Shown: positions 12,151 through 23,600 of the stretch, piece by piece
Layout: each line of letters opens with the position of its first letter
Position numbering within the stretch: the stretch's first letter is position 1
Source: Blastocladiella emersonii ATCC 22665
Lineage: Eukaryota > Blastocladiomycota > Blastocladiomycetes > Blastocladiales > Blastocladiaceae
Length of the DNA: 64,000 nt
Reading direction: 5' to 3'
NCBI GenBank assembly: GCA_025594325.1
Contig: JANHCV010000014.1
Coordinates: 1-64,000 of the forward strand
Translations under genes and position numbers: made by a program
The notes under the pieces: model-generated
The model's input: only the letters and a program-made list of their open reading frames with translations
The model's database searches: none
Told to the model about the DNA's origin: nothing

Positions 12151-14097
12151 ATGTGTTTTACATCGAGCGTGGGAGTGTATCGCTTGAGGAGCCGCCGCGT
12201 GCCGGCCTTGAAAGCGTGGCGCCCACCTCGCACCTGGTTCTCTCTCCCACCGCCTCGGCGCTTCTATGAATCTGATGAATTGGACGGAACGACCGTCACT
12301 CTCCACATCCCCGAGATCGTTGAGCGCATCCTCGTCTACGCCGTGTGCAAGGACGCGGGCGATCCAACGTCACTCTTGCATTATGCGCGCGTGACGCGCG
12401 CCGACTTGATTCCGCGCGTCCACCGTGCGATCCTCTTCCGCTCGCCTCACTTTGCCGTTGAGCAGGCGATTCGCGGCGGGCGTACGGATATTCTCGACAA
12501 GCGCCTCATCATTGGTCTGCCCGTACACTTTCGTCAAGCCGAGCTCCTTGCGGCCCAGGAGGCCCGTCAGCTACGACCGCTCGAGTGGTTCCGTGACTTT
12601 GGCTCGCGAGTGCACGAAGCTCAGGCTGTTATGACCGTTGCTTTTAGCGAAATTGGTGCTAACCTAAGCCATAGCACCCGTGCTGCGCTTGGCCTCGGCT
12701 GGGGCCTTGTTGCATGCCAAGACGACAATGTGGATCTATCGGTACGCGCGTCAGCCCGTCTTGCTTGAATTGAAGACTTGAGTGCTGACTCGGTTACTCG
12801 TTACCACAAGCAGGCTTTCGACACGCCAATGGCCTTGGACGCTGCAATCGTTGCGGCCGTTCCAGGCATCGCAGCAGGTCGACTCACAGTCCTCCAGCTT
12901 GAAAACCAGGTCATCAGCGACGCGGGAATCCAACGACTCAACGTTGCCCTCGACAGCCCGAACCAGGCTCTCACATCACTCTGGCTCATTGGTTGCACGA
13001 TTGATTTGCCACGCCTTCATGCCCTCAAACTTCCCGCCACGCTGACCGAGCTCAACTTGAAGGCCACTTGGTTTCCATTGGTGTCCGCCTCGGATCGTCG
13101 CCCTCATTCTTGGACGTGGCCACAGCAGCTTCGTTGGATAGGTCTGAGCCTGAACCCGCTTACATGCGAGTCGGTCCCGCTCCTCCTGCACTGTCTTCCG
13201 CCACTCTTGTCAACACTCGATCTCTCATACTGCAGGCTTGACGACGCGGTCGTCGCCGCGGTTCTGCCCTACCTTCCGCCAGCGCTACGCACGCTCAATC
13301 TCTCGTACAACCGGCATACGTATCACGGACTCGCAACCGTTTGCCGTGCGCTTGACGCTCGCCTGGAGCGCCTGCTGCTATCTTGCAACCAGTTTGACCA
13401 GCTCTCGGATGTCAACATGGAGTGGAAGTTTCCGGCGAACCTTCGCGAACTTGACTTGAACTCGTACGGCCTTACGCGATCCACAGTCAGCGAGCTAGCG
13501 CAGCGCGTCCCACCAGCGCTGGAGGTACTTCGCGTCAGCAGGTTTAATTGCAGAGGAACCGTCGCCCGCGAGCTTGCAGAGCGGCTCCCGCCCACGCTCA
13601 AGATTCTCGAACTCGGGTCGCTTGCAATTGATCCAGACGGCCTGCAGACGCTCGTCGTGCACATCCCCGCGAACTTGGAGGAGCTCACGCTCTACACGTC
13701 CTCGTTGACTCAACGGGTCTTTGCCGCCTTGGCGCCGCGCCTACCGCGCACGCTCCGCGCGCTTTCGCTGGGATCATCATCAGTGTTTGGTCTCGGAGGC
13801 ACGCAGCGGCTCGTCGAGCACATGCCGCCAGGTCTCGAGATGCTGGGCCTTGCGGACATAGGGCTCAACGATGAGTGCCTCGAACACCTTGTTCCTGCGC
13901 TCCCATCGACGCTCATAGGCTTGGGTGTGAGCAACAACGAGGGCATCACGGACGCATCTGTGGCGGTCCTTGTGCAGTATTTACCGCCGCAGCTCAAGGG
14001 TCTCTACGTCCACTCCACGTCCATGAGCGAGGCGGGCGTCGCGCGGATCCGCGAGGCGGCGGGTTCGGATCGAGTGCTTGATATGGACGAGTTCTGA
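12151..14097 (+). CDS. F-box-like leucine-rich repeat protein
   Basis: I model two exons, 12151-12741 and 12814-14097, with a 72-nt intron (TCG|GTACGC ... CAAGCAG|GCT) in phase 0. This removes a stop at 12768 and joins two coding frames into one protein of about 624 residues. The N-terminus has an F-box-like helix (TLHIPEIVERILVYAV). From about residue 205 it is built of leucine-rich repeats of the ribonuclease-inhibitor kind, for example LRTLNLSYNRHTYHGLATV, LEELTLYTSSLTQRVFAAL and LIGLGVSNNEGITDASVAVL. Such proteins usually select substrates for SCF ubiquitin ligases, but the F-box is weak and no function can be named. The first ATG of the open frame (12151) is used; an additional upstream exon is possible. 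Codon use is less extreme in GC than in neighbouring housekeeping genes. Confidence 0.7.
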
Positions 14098-14152
14098 ACT
14101 CAATATAGCACGTTGTCAATCCACCCATGTATTCATTGGTCCCTCGCGCGCA

Positions 14153-15450
14153 TCACCCACGGACAAAGAGCATCTCGGACGGGGTGACGCGGCGGCACAT
14201 GCGCGCGACGAGTCCGGCGAGCTGGATCGGAGACACGACGCCCTCGACGACGCGCATCTGGGTGATGCCGATCTCCTTGACGAAGGTGAGCTTGAGGTAC
14301 TCTGGGAGGGCGATGCGGTACCCCGCGGCCTGCTGCGGCTGGCCGGCGGGGGCGATGGGCGGCGCGTTCTTGACGACGCGGAAGAGGGTGGCGACGACGT
14401 CGAGGGTCGAGTAACCGCGGTCGAGGAGGTCAAGGACGCCGTCGACGGCGGGCTCGACATGGCCGTTGGCGCAGGCGGCGACGACGGCGGCGAGCTTGGC
14501 GGGGGGCGGCACGTCGCAGACGCGGTAGACGGCTTCCTCGTCGACCATGGCGCCGGCGGTTACGGCGCTGGCGGCGGCCTGGAGCTGGTTGACAGCCAGA
14601 CGCAGGTCGCCGTCGGCGGCAAAGGCGATGGCCTCCCATCCGCCGGTGGTGACGCGGACGTGCTCAGCGGCGGCGATGGCGTGGAGGCGGGAGAGGAGCT
14701 GCGAGGTGGTGACGGGGGCGAAGCGGAGGATGGCGCAGCGCGACTGGATGGGCTCGATGAGCTTGGAGGAGATGTTGCAGGCAAGGGCGAAGCGGGTGGT
14801 GGAGGAGTAGAGCTCCATGGTGCGGCGCAGGGCCTGCTGGGCGCCGGCGGTCATGCTGTCGGCCTCGTCGAGGATGACGATCTTGTGGCGGCCGGGCGGG
14901 AGGGTGACCTTTTTCTGGGCGAACATCTTGATGCGGTTGCGGACGACGTCGATACCGCTAGTTATGGGGAGTCAGCACGGCGGCGTGGGGTTATCGGGGT
15001 GTGAGGGGCGCGCGTACCGGTCGTCCGAGGCGTTGAGCTCGAGCACGGCCTCCTTGGCGGCGTCGCCGAGCAGGGCGTTGGCGAGGCACAGGATGCTGGT
15101 GGTCTTGCCGATGCCGGGCGATCCCTGGACGCGATTGGAGTTGTGAGAAGAAGCGAGGTGCGGGTGCGGGTGCGGGGGAGCGAGCGGACGCACGGCCATG
15201 ATGACGTTGGGCATGTTGCCGTCGCGGGCAATGACCTTGAGGCGGTCGACCGTGTCCTCGTTGCCGACCACGTCGGCGAGGATGCGCGGGCGGTACTTTT
15301 CGACCCTAGGCGGCGATCTGGCCGGCGTGAGCGGTCGGCGGCGCAGGGTGCGCGAGCGGCGGGGGCGGCAGACGCGCAGTACCACGGCATCTCGAGGTCG
15401 CCGGCGGCCGACGTGGCGGCGGGTCCCGAGGAGGAGGAGGCGGCTTGCAT
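14153..15450 (-). CDS. RFC4: Replication factor C subunit RFC2 (yeast Rfc4)
   Basis: This is a small subunit of the RFC clamp loader, the AAA+ machine that opens PCNA and loads it on primed DNA. Four exons (minus strand: 15450-15383, 15305-15194, 15124-15018, 14957-14153) give 363 residues. The first junction restores the family signature PWVEKYRP, and the second restores the P-loop [10 protein letters not shown]. The third gives [20 protein letters not shown]. Downstream are the Walker B/DEAD-type box ILDEADSM, the SRC motif in IQSRC, and a C-terminal collar domain. Pattern matches to human RFC2 run along the whole length, including VGNEDTV and [11 protein letters not shown]. The start at 15450 gives a short Ala/Ser-rich leader. 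It is convergent with the LRR gene (55 bp) and divergent from the next gene. Confidence 0.93.
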
Positions 15451-15924
15451 GGTGCTACGTTGCGGCGAGTGCCGGGTGCAGATTCGTGGGATGCGTGTGC
15501 GAAGGGGAAGGGGGAGAGCGAGGACGAGCGCGTGTGATGCGCGTCGGACGGCCGCAGTGACTCGTCGTCGTTGGCGCGCCTGCCGATCGCGGTCACGCCG
15601 GCCCTCCCGCAACTTGCCTCGCGTGTCTCGCACGGCGCGCGTCCCGCCACCGCGACAATCATCGCGCGACCAGCGAGAAGACGCGCGGCGGAAGCAAGCG
15701 AGAGCGGCGCGCGCGCGTGACCTTTCCGCGCCGAAGGCCACGTCGAAGGCGAGCCCTACGCCAGGGACCGCGCCGCGCGCGGCCGCGCTGCCGTTGCGGT
15801 CGTCGCGAACCCATGGCGTGGCGTTGCCCTGCCCTCAATGTCGCACTCTCGCCCACGCTCCGCTCTCTCCCCGCCACAACGACCCATGCATGCAACTTGA
15901 ACTTTGATAGACGACCACCGCGCC

Positions 15925-17034
15925 ATGACCGAACTCTCGCCGCCCGCCTCTGCCGGGGCAACGGCTGCCGTCACGTCGCAGCCCGTCACCTCGCAGCCCG
16001 TCGTGACGCAGCTCCCCGACACCCCGCTCGCGCTCGGCCCCGCGCCCGCCCCGCCCGGCGGCCCCTACTCGGCCGTGATCCACCCGGCGCTGCCGCACCT
16101 GCACCGCCCGACCGCCGTCCCGGACCTCGCCCGCTCCGCCACCCTCCTCCCGCACGAACCTTGTGCCCTGGTCCAGGCACCCGACGGCGGCGCCGCTCCG
16201 CGCCTCGTCCACGCCGCACTGCGCAAGATCCTGCCCCACGCCATCGAGAACACCACCCGCGTGCGCATCTGGATCGCTCACGACGCCGACCACGTCGTCC
16301 GCCTGCACGTCTTCCGCCGCGGCCTGCTGCTGCCCGGCGAGGGCGCCTGCGCGCCCGCCGATGGTGGTAACGATGATGACGACGACCGCGAGCCGCCGCC
16401 GCCCTACGCGACCATTGCGCGCGGCGGGCCCGCCACCCTCGCCCGCTCCACCTCGGCCGCCGCCATCCCCGTCGCCTCCGTGTGGACCCGCGCCGCCGCC
16501 ACCGCCACCCTGTACCGCTCCGCCGACGGCGGCGTCCCCGACGGCAGCGTGCGCCTCGGCGTCGTCGCCTTCCGCCTCGACAAGGACCGCGACGACGGGC
16601 TCGCCATCGACGACGCCGCTCCCGCCCCCGCGTACGGCGAGGACCCGCCGTGCCCCGTCCACGTTGTGCGGCCCGACGACCTCCTGCCGCTGCGCAAGTG
16701 GGTGCGCCGCGTCGTTGGCGGGATCCCGGAGCCCGAGGAGGGCGGGCCTGCGCCGCAGCCAGGCTACCACCGCCACCGACCCCACTCGTCCTCATCGTCG
16801 TGTTCGTCGTGCTGCCTCGACTGCTGCTGCGGCGGCCGCTCCGGCACCGCCTGCACCATCTGGGACTGCCTCTTGTGCGTCGACTGCTGCATCCACCTGC
16901 CCAACTGCCTCCTCGGGTGCTTTGCCATCTTTGCCCAGCTGTGCGAGTTCACCGGCGACTGCATCACGGGCTTCTGCGCCGTGTGCGGCGCCTGTGCCGA
17001 GTGCGGGGCGTGCGACTGCGGCGGCTTTGTCTAG
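15925..17034 (+). CDS. Uncharacterised protein with a cysteine-rich C-terminus
   Basis: A single-exon frame of 369 residues from the ATG at 15925, which is preferred over an in-frame ATG at 15904 because of its better start context (CGCGCCATGA). I do not recognise the family. The N-terminal half is Pro/Ala-rich with a possible small beta-rich domain (residues about 80-270, with VRIWIAHDADHVVRLHVFRR and SVRLGVVAFRLDKDRDDG). A Ser run follows, and then the last ~85 residues contain 21 cysteines, many as CC, CCC or CxxC, mixed with hydrophobic residues (for example LCVDCCIHLPNCLLGCF). Such a tail could be palmitoylated and membrane-apposed, or could bind metal; nothing in the sequence decides. 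It is divergent from RFC2 across about 470 bp of likely shared promoter. Confidence 0.65.
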   Translation: MTELSPPASAGATAAVTSQPVTSQPVVTQLPDTPLALGPAPAPPGGPYSAVIHPALPHLHRPTAVPDLARSATLLPHEPCALVQAPDGGAAPRLVHAALRKILPHAIENTTRVRIWIAHDADHVVRLHVFRRGLLLPGEGACAPADGGNDDDDDREPPPPYATIARGGPATLARSTSAAAIPVASVWTRAAATATLYRSADGGVPDGSVRLGVVAFRLDKDRDDGLAIDDAAPAPAYGEDPPCPVHVVRPDDLLPLRKWVRRVVGGIPEPEEGGPAPQPGYHRHRPHSSSSSCSSCCLDCCCGGRSGTACTIWDCLLCVDCCIHLPNCLLGCFAIFAQLCEFTGDCITGFCAVCGACAECGACDCGGFV

Positions 17035-17118
17035 AACCCGTTTAGAACCCACCATTTTTGTGATCCTCTACCCCGACTGACAGCTGTATATATGCTCTTC
17101 CTCCGTCCCCGTGTTTCC

Positions 17119-19337
17119 TCACCTCGTCGTGGTCATGGTTCCGGCGTCCGCGCTCGTGGCACGCACGGGTGGACTCGGCAGCGGTTCGAGGTCGCACCCG
17201 CCGTCCTCGTCCTCCCCATCGTCGTCCTCGGCCGCCGGTGCGAGCGGCAGCGCGTGTACCGCGTCCATGGCCGCCTCGAGCAGCGCCGTATCGAGCGGGC
17301 CCGGGTCGCCTACACTCGCCGTCAGGATCAGCACCCCGCTCTCCCAGTGCGCGAGCAAGTAACGTACCTCGCGTGGCGGCCTCGTCGAGACACGCAGCCA
17401 TCTCGTCGGCGTGCGCGAGCGAGAGCCACTTGGCCGCCGCGCCCGGGTCAGCGACGGCGACCGCGTTGAGCACGAGCTTGCTCCACGCGTCAAGCAGCCG
17501 CTGGTGGCCTTCCTGGACCGCCACCGTGAGAATGTCGACGAGCCTACACTCCCACCGCGAGTCAGCGACCACCACGGTACAGTAACCGCGAATCGAACGC
17601 GTACGAGTCAGCCGGGATCCGCGACACCACGCCCGCCCCGCCGTCCCCGCCCACGAGGTTGATCCACACGCCGCACAGGGGCAGGAGCACGTCGCCGCAC
17701 ACGCTCTCGAGCATGGCGACGAGCAGGTCCATCCAGTCGCGCGACCCGCGCATCGTGTGCTGCACGTGCGGGTCGCGCGCGAGGTTGGCCGCGACGCCGA
17801 GCGCCTCGGCCTGAGCTTCGGCGTGGTCGGACCGCAGCAGCACGTCGGCGAGCGCGGCGAGGAGCGCGGCCTGGTCCGCGTCAGTGCCGGCGGGCGGGCA
17901 GTAGTAGGACAGGTTGTTGAGGAGGAGGAGCGCGTTGAGCTCGAGGTCCTCGCCGTCGCGCGCGAGCACCGCGTCGTTGGCCGGGTGTGAGAGCAGCGGG
18001 ACCAGGACCGCCAGGCGCGCGTCGTGGGCGTGCGCGGCGCCGATGGGGCGCGACTGGAGCAAGTTGGCGAACAGGCGGATTGTCTACGTGGTCGCGCGGG
18101 GGTCAGCGGGACTGCGAGGCGGGGGATCGCGAGCGAGCAAGTGTGCCTTGATGAGAACGCCGACCTGCTGCACCCCGTCGCCGGCGAGGTACGCCTCGGC
18201 CGCGTTTGCGAGCGCGGCAACGACGGGCCCGACGCTGCCTGCGACCGCGTCATGCACGGGTCCCACGTCGACGGACACCTCGCCGAGCGCGTACAGGAGG
18301 CGCTCGGCGACGGCGGGCCGCGTGGCCGGGTGGACGGCAAGGAGGACGGCGCGGTCGAGGTCCGCCGCGTCCCACTGCGCGGCGAGCGACTTGGGGTTGG
18401 CCGAGGCGAGGGCAGCGACGATGCGCGCCGTGTGCAGTGCGAGGGCGTGGTGCGCGTCGCTGGGCGCCGCAGTCTCTGCCGAAATCCATGCGAGCACGAG
18501 GTCGAGGGCGCGGCCGACCATGCGCAGTCCGCCGCGGGCAACGAGGTCGGCGGCGTGGCGCGGGAGCAGGTCGCGCAGCACCAGGGCGCACCGCGCGGCC
18601 TCGTCGAGGTGCGGACCCGCGAGCAGCGGGGAGGCCGAGGTGACGAGCGAGCGCAGGGCGAGGTCAAAGTCGCACATGGTGCGCGGGAGGGACACGTCGC
18701 CGAGATCGCCGGCCGAGGTCGGCAGCGACGACGAGCTGGTGCGCGAGATGGCCGAGTCGGCGCGTGACAGCGGGCGTGACACCGAGGAGGTGCCGCCGGG
18801 CGGGGTCGGGCGGCGCGGCGCGTCGAGGGCGAGCGATGACGACGCGGACCGGGCGAGCGGCGGCGGCGGGCCCTGGCCCGCGGGTCCCACGGTAGCTAGC
18901 GGCGCGAGCTTCCGCGGCGGGGTCGGGGTGGCCGAGAGGGTGCGCAGGGCGGCGGGGGTCAGCGGGCGGGTGCCGCCGAGGAGCGAGCGGGGCGGGGTCG
19001 CCGTGTTGCGCACGGTGGTGCCCGGCGGGCGCGGACCGGTTGGTGGGAGCGGCGGCGGGAGCGGGGCGTGCGGGCCAGTGGAGTCGTTGGGCGAGGAGTG
19101 CAGCAGCAGGTCGCGCCACACGGCGGGGGTGATGGGCCGGATCGGGCGCTTGAGCGAGGGCCGGCCGGCCGGGTCGTCGCGCAGCGGGGAGCGCGCGGGC
19201 GGCGGGCGCGGCGCGTGGAGGGGTCTAGACGCGGACCCGGACCCGTCCAGGCTTGGGAGGAGGGCGGAGGGGCCGGTTGGTGGCGGCGAGTGCGCGGCCG
19301 CGTGGATGGGCGGCAGCATGGTGGACTGCGGGTGCAT
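17119..19337 (-). CDS. Armadillo-like repeat protein, possibly ARMC2-related
   Basis: Five exons (minus: 19337-18165, 18083-17587, 17543-17368, 17309-17119, with introns of 81, 43 and 58 nt) give an in-phase protein of 678 residues. In this model the first listed exon is the start exon, so there are four exons and three introns. Residues 1-220 are Pro/Ser-rich and disordered. From about 230 on there are helical armadillo/HEAT-like repeats, such as TIRLFANLLQSRP, ALLLLNNLSYYCPPAG and ALGVAANLARDP. The C-terminus is acidic. The asparagine-containing NNLSYY and ANL repeat helices recall ARMC2, an axonemal/radial-spoke assembly factor, which would fit a flagellated fungus. That identity is a guess from a few motifs; a generic ARM protein is the safe call. 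It is divergent from the RWDD1 gene over 258 bp. Confidence 0.7.
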
Positions 19338-19595
19338 GGCTGGCTGAGCTGGCGGGTATAGGTGATTGGGACGAGGGAGAGAGGATGAAGGGAGGAAGGG
19401 ATGAAGGGAGGAGGGAGGGGCCGACGCGCTCGACGGGAGACACGTCGCGTCGCGCGTCGCAGCGGCGCACGTGCGCGCCCCGCCACGCGCATCGCCTTGG
19501 TCGACCAGCCGCCGATCGCTCGCCCTCGGCCTTCTGCTCTCGCGGCCGACCACGCTCGCTCCCCGCACCACAACCCACCCACACCACGGATCGCC

Positions 19596-20552
19596 ATGGA
19601 TTTCGCGCAGGAGCAGCAGAACGAGGTCGAGATCCTCAAGTCCATCTACTTTGAGGAGTTCATCGACCTGGCCGAGGGGGACGCCGCGGCGCGCCACTAC
19701 GCGCTCGAGCTGTCGCCCGACGAGGACGCCTACGCCGGCTTCTTCCCCGGCGAGGAGGACTACATCCGCAAACACTGGAAGCTCTACCTCACCGTCTCCG
19801 CCCCCGAGGACTACCCGCAGTCGCCGCCCGAGCTCACCCTGTCGCGGACCCGCCCCACCCCCGCCGCGGGCTCCGACGACGACGGCTCGGACGATGACGA
19901 CGAGGACGACTCGGACGACGAGTACTACGGCTCCGACGAGGACTCGGACGACGATGACGAGGAGAACCCGCTGCACATTGCGCCCGTGCTCGCGCAGCTC
20001 GACGCCGTCGTCGCCGACCAGGCCGCCATGCTCGCCGGCGAGATCCTCGTCTTCTCGGTCGTGTCCGCCCTCAAGGAGGAGATGGCCGCCCTCGCCAAGG
20101 ACCGCGTCGCCGCCGCCCGCGCCGCCGACGCCGAGCGCATCCGCCTCGAGGAGGAGGCCGAGGCGAAAAAGTTCCACGGCACCCAGGTCACCGTCGAGCG
20201 CTTCCTCGCCTGGAAGAAGGTCTTCGACGCCGACATGGCCGCCAAGGCCGCCGCCGACCGCGCACGCGAGGAGAAGGCCGCGGGTCTCTCCGCCCGCAAG
20301 ATCCAGCAGAACGCCGCTGCCGCCGCTGCTGCCATGGGCGGCAAGACGGGCCGCGAGCTGTTCGAGGCCGACAAGTCGCTCGCCAGCTCCGACACCAAGT
20401 TCATGGGCGACGACGAGGAGTCCGTCGACACGGCCGCTTTCGAGGCTGCCGACGAGTCCGCGGAAGCCGGCGTCGCCGCGCTCTCGCTCGATGCTGACGA
20501 GGACGACGACTCGGGTGTCGCCGCCATGCTGCTCAAGGACCGGACAGACTAG
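19596..20552 (+). CDS. GIR2: RWD domain protein, RWDD1/Gir2 family
   Basis: A single exon of 318 residues. The N-terminal RWD domain (MDFAQEQQNEVEILKSIY..., residues 1 to about 85, with the YPQSPPEL motif typical of the fold) is interrupted or followed by a long acidic Asp/Glu insert at residues about 90-125. The C-terminal half has the DFRP-type motif (FHGTQVTVERFLAWKKVFD, then GGKTGRELFE) that in this family binds the DRG2/Rbg2 developmentally regulated GTPase; the RWD part of yeast Gir2 contacts Gcn1, linking it to translation stress signalling. The ATG at 19596 has a good context (GCCATGG). Only 65 bp separate its stop from the convergent TAF2 stop. Confidence 0.9.
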   Translation: MDFAQEQQNEVEILKSIYFEEFIDLAEGDAAARHYALELSPDEDAYAGFFPGEEDYIRKHWKLYLTVSAPEDYPQSPPELTLSRTRPTPAAGSDDDGSDDDDEDDSDDEYYGSDEDSDDDDEENPLHIAPVLAQLDAVVADQAAMLAGEILVFSVVSALKEEMAALAKDRVAAARAADAERIRLEEEAEAKKFHGTQVTVERFLAWKKVFDADMAAKAAADRAREEKAAGLSARKIQQNAAAAAAAMGGKTGRELFEADKSLASSDTKFMGDDEESVDTAAFEAADESAEAGVAALSLDADEDDDSGVAAMLLKDRTD

Positions 20553-20617
20553 GGCTGGGTTTTGATTCACCACGTAGTATATATCATCCTTCTCACTCAC
20601 CGATACAAATCGCTCCC

Positions 20618-23600
20618 TTACTGCTCGCGCATGCTCGAAAACTTGAGCTTGATCTTCTTGCCCGGCGGCTCGCCACCACCCGTCGGCGCACCCGGCAGCG
20701 CGGGCAGCGGCGGCAGCGCTGAGCCGGACATGGCCGACGACGACGAGCCCGCGCCCGGCGCCTCGTCCTGCGACTTGCGCTTGCCCGGCTTGGCCGTGGC
20801 GACCGGCGGCGCACCCGCCGAGCCCGCGCCTGCGTTCACCGCAACACCAATCGGAAGGCCCTTGGCCTTGCGCACCGTGGGCGCGTGGTCCCAAGACACG
20901 CGCGTCGAGACCCCGACGCGCCCGCACTCGCGCTCAAACGACTTGTGCACGCTGCGGCCCATCTCGAACACGGGGTCGCCCGGCTGGTTGAACGAGTAGC
21001 AGTTCTCGAACACGAGCAGCACGTCCGCGACGAAATCGCCCATGGTCGCGTAGTAGTGGCGCGCCGCGCTCTGCACCCGCTTGTCGATGGTCCCGAAGTC
21101 GAGCGGGTACGGGACCACGTCAAAGTACGTCGGGATCCCGAGCGCGACCGGGTCCACGGGCCGCAGGAACGGCGGCGCGTTCTTGTGCGTCAGCACCTTG
21201 TGCATGAGCTTGCGCGCCGTGAGCGCGTCGAACGGCGCGTTCGGGTCGGGGCCCTCGCTGCCGTCGCCCGCGCCACCGCCCGCGGCCGCTGCCGCCGCCT
21301 GTCGCCGCGCCGCGGACGCGGACCCGGCAATCAGCTCGGCCTCGGTCTTGGACTTGCGGTCGTTGAGCAGCTTGGTCCACTCGGCGTCAAAGTTGCGCAG
21401 CAGGCCCATGGCCGCGACCGAGTACGGGTGGTCGCCGCCGTTGAACGTGACGCAGTTGTTGAAGATGAGCTTCATGTCGTACTCGAACTGCGACAGCGTG
21501 CGGTACTCGCCGCTCGCCACCTTGGACCGCAGCGTGCGGAAGTCCATGGGCTCGCGGATGTAGTCGAGGTACTGCGGCACCCCGTCGCCGATCGGGTCCA
21601 CGGGCCGCAGGAACGGCGTTGCCGCCGGCTGCGCCATGAGCTTACGGATCACCGACTCGCACCGCGACACGTCCCACGTCGTCATGCGGTTCGACAGCGG
21701 CCCCTCGCCCGTTGCCGAACGCGGCGCGGCGGCGGCGGGCGCGGCGGTGTCGTCGAGAGGACGGTGCAGCGGCGCGTGCGGGGTCGAGGTCGCCGACGAC
21801 GACGCGGAGCCGCCCGCCGGCGCCTTCTTGCTGCTCGACGACGGCACGCCCGACCCGATGGTCGTCTTGCCCGCGGCCCCGGTACTCAGCTTGCGCGCCG
21901 CGCCACCCGCGGCACCCTTGGTCGGCCCACCACGGCCCGCGCCGGCAGCGCGGTTCGCCGCGCTCTTGTGCGGCTCGAGCGGCGGGAGGTCCGTGATCCC
22001 GAACGTCTTGCGCCACTCGTCGCAGATCACGTCGTAGAACTTGAACGCCGACACGTAGACGAGCGTGCGCGGCGCGTTGAACGTGATGGCGTTGCGCAGC
22101 ATGAGCCGCAGGTCGCGCAGGAAATCGTCGGCCGACGTGTAGTCCTCGATGCGGTTGCGGATCGTCGTCAGGTCCATGGGCTTCTTGATCACGTCAAAAT
22201 ACGTCGGCAGACCGAGCAGGACCGGGTCGACGGGGAGCTGGAAGTCAAACGACTCTTCGTTCTTCCACAGCCGCTCCCACAGCGCCACGGCCGTGTCATA
22301 GTGCAGCGCCGGCGGGGTCAGCGTCGGCGGCGGGCCGGCAGGCTTCCGCTCGCGCTCGCGCTCGCGATCACGGTCGCGCGGCGGCTGCTCCGTTGGCGGC
22401 CGGTGCGCCGGCGGGTGCGGCGGACGGTCGCGGTCACGGTCACGGTCGCGGTCGCGGTCGCGGTCACGGTCCTCGGCGCGCTCGACGGGGCGCGGCGCGG
22501 AGACTGCGACGCCGCGGAGCGCCGGTTGCTGGCCCTGCGAGATGGCCGAGGGCGGCGCCGACGTCGAGACGGGCGTGCCGCGGAGCGGCGGCTGGAGGGT
22601 GCGCACCGTGGGCGTCGTCGACGCCGAGCTCGACGCGCCGCCGACGGGCGTGCCGCGACCGCGGTTCACGACCGTGACGGCCGGGAGCGGCGGCGGCGGC
22701 GGGCCCGCCGTGAAGCCGAGCGACGACGACGACGAGGACGAGCGCGCGCCCGCCTCGGGCGCGGGCGGCGGCGGCGGGAGCTGCACGTGGATGCGCGGCG
22801 GCGGTGCGTCCGACTTGACCGTGCGGTTGGCCGGGAGCGCGGGCGAGGGCGCGGCGCTCGTGTTCGCGCTGCGCTTCCCGTTCGCGGGCCCGCGGGGCGC
22901 GGGCATCGGCGGCGGCGGGATCGCCATGGTCAGCGTCGACGGGGACGGCGGCGGGATCACCGGGGGCGGGATGCCGGGCGACCCGAGCGGCGGCGGGACG
23001 CGGAGGAGCTGGCGCAGCGGCGCCGAGGTGGGCGACATGACGGGCGTCTGGCTCGCCGAGTTGGGCACGCTGCTGCTGCTCGCGGCGTCGGAATTCACCC
23101 GATGCGGCGCCGGCGCGGACCTCGGCCCGCCGTGCTGCGGCGGCGTCGAGCCGTACGGCAGGGGGACGCCGAACGCCGTGGTCGCGGGCGCTCCGGACGG
23201 CTGCAGCGGTGGCGGGACGCAGTGGGTGGCAGGGAACGGCGTGGGTCCACGCGGCGGGGGCGGCGGCGGCGGCCCGTCCGACTTGGCGGTGAGCGGCTTG
23301 AGCTTGATTGCGACGGGGAACTCGGACGCGATCTCGCGCGTGAACAGGTCGCGCATCCCCTCGCCGAGCTTGTACACCTCGTCGTACGGCTGGTTGAAGC
23401 GGAAGCAGTTGGTGAAGATCTGGTGCACGTCGGCCTCGAACGCGCCGACCGTCGGGTACTCGCGCATCTCGAGCTTGCGGCGGATCGTGGTGAGGTCCAT
23501 GGGCTGGTGGATCACCTCGTAGTACCCGGCAATCTCGCGGACGGGCGACGTGAACCAGCCGGAGCCGTTGTACTCGCGCAGCTTGCGGTGGATGCGCTTG

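Noticed and set aside
12742-12813. Treating the frames at 12151 and 12829 as two genes
   Set aside because: A good donor and acceptor in matching phase join them, and the second frame has no good upstream start of its own.
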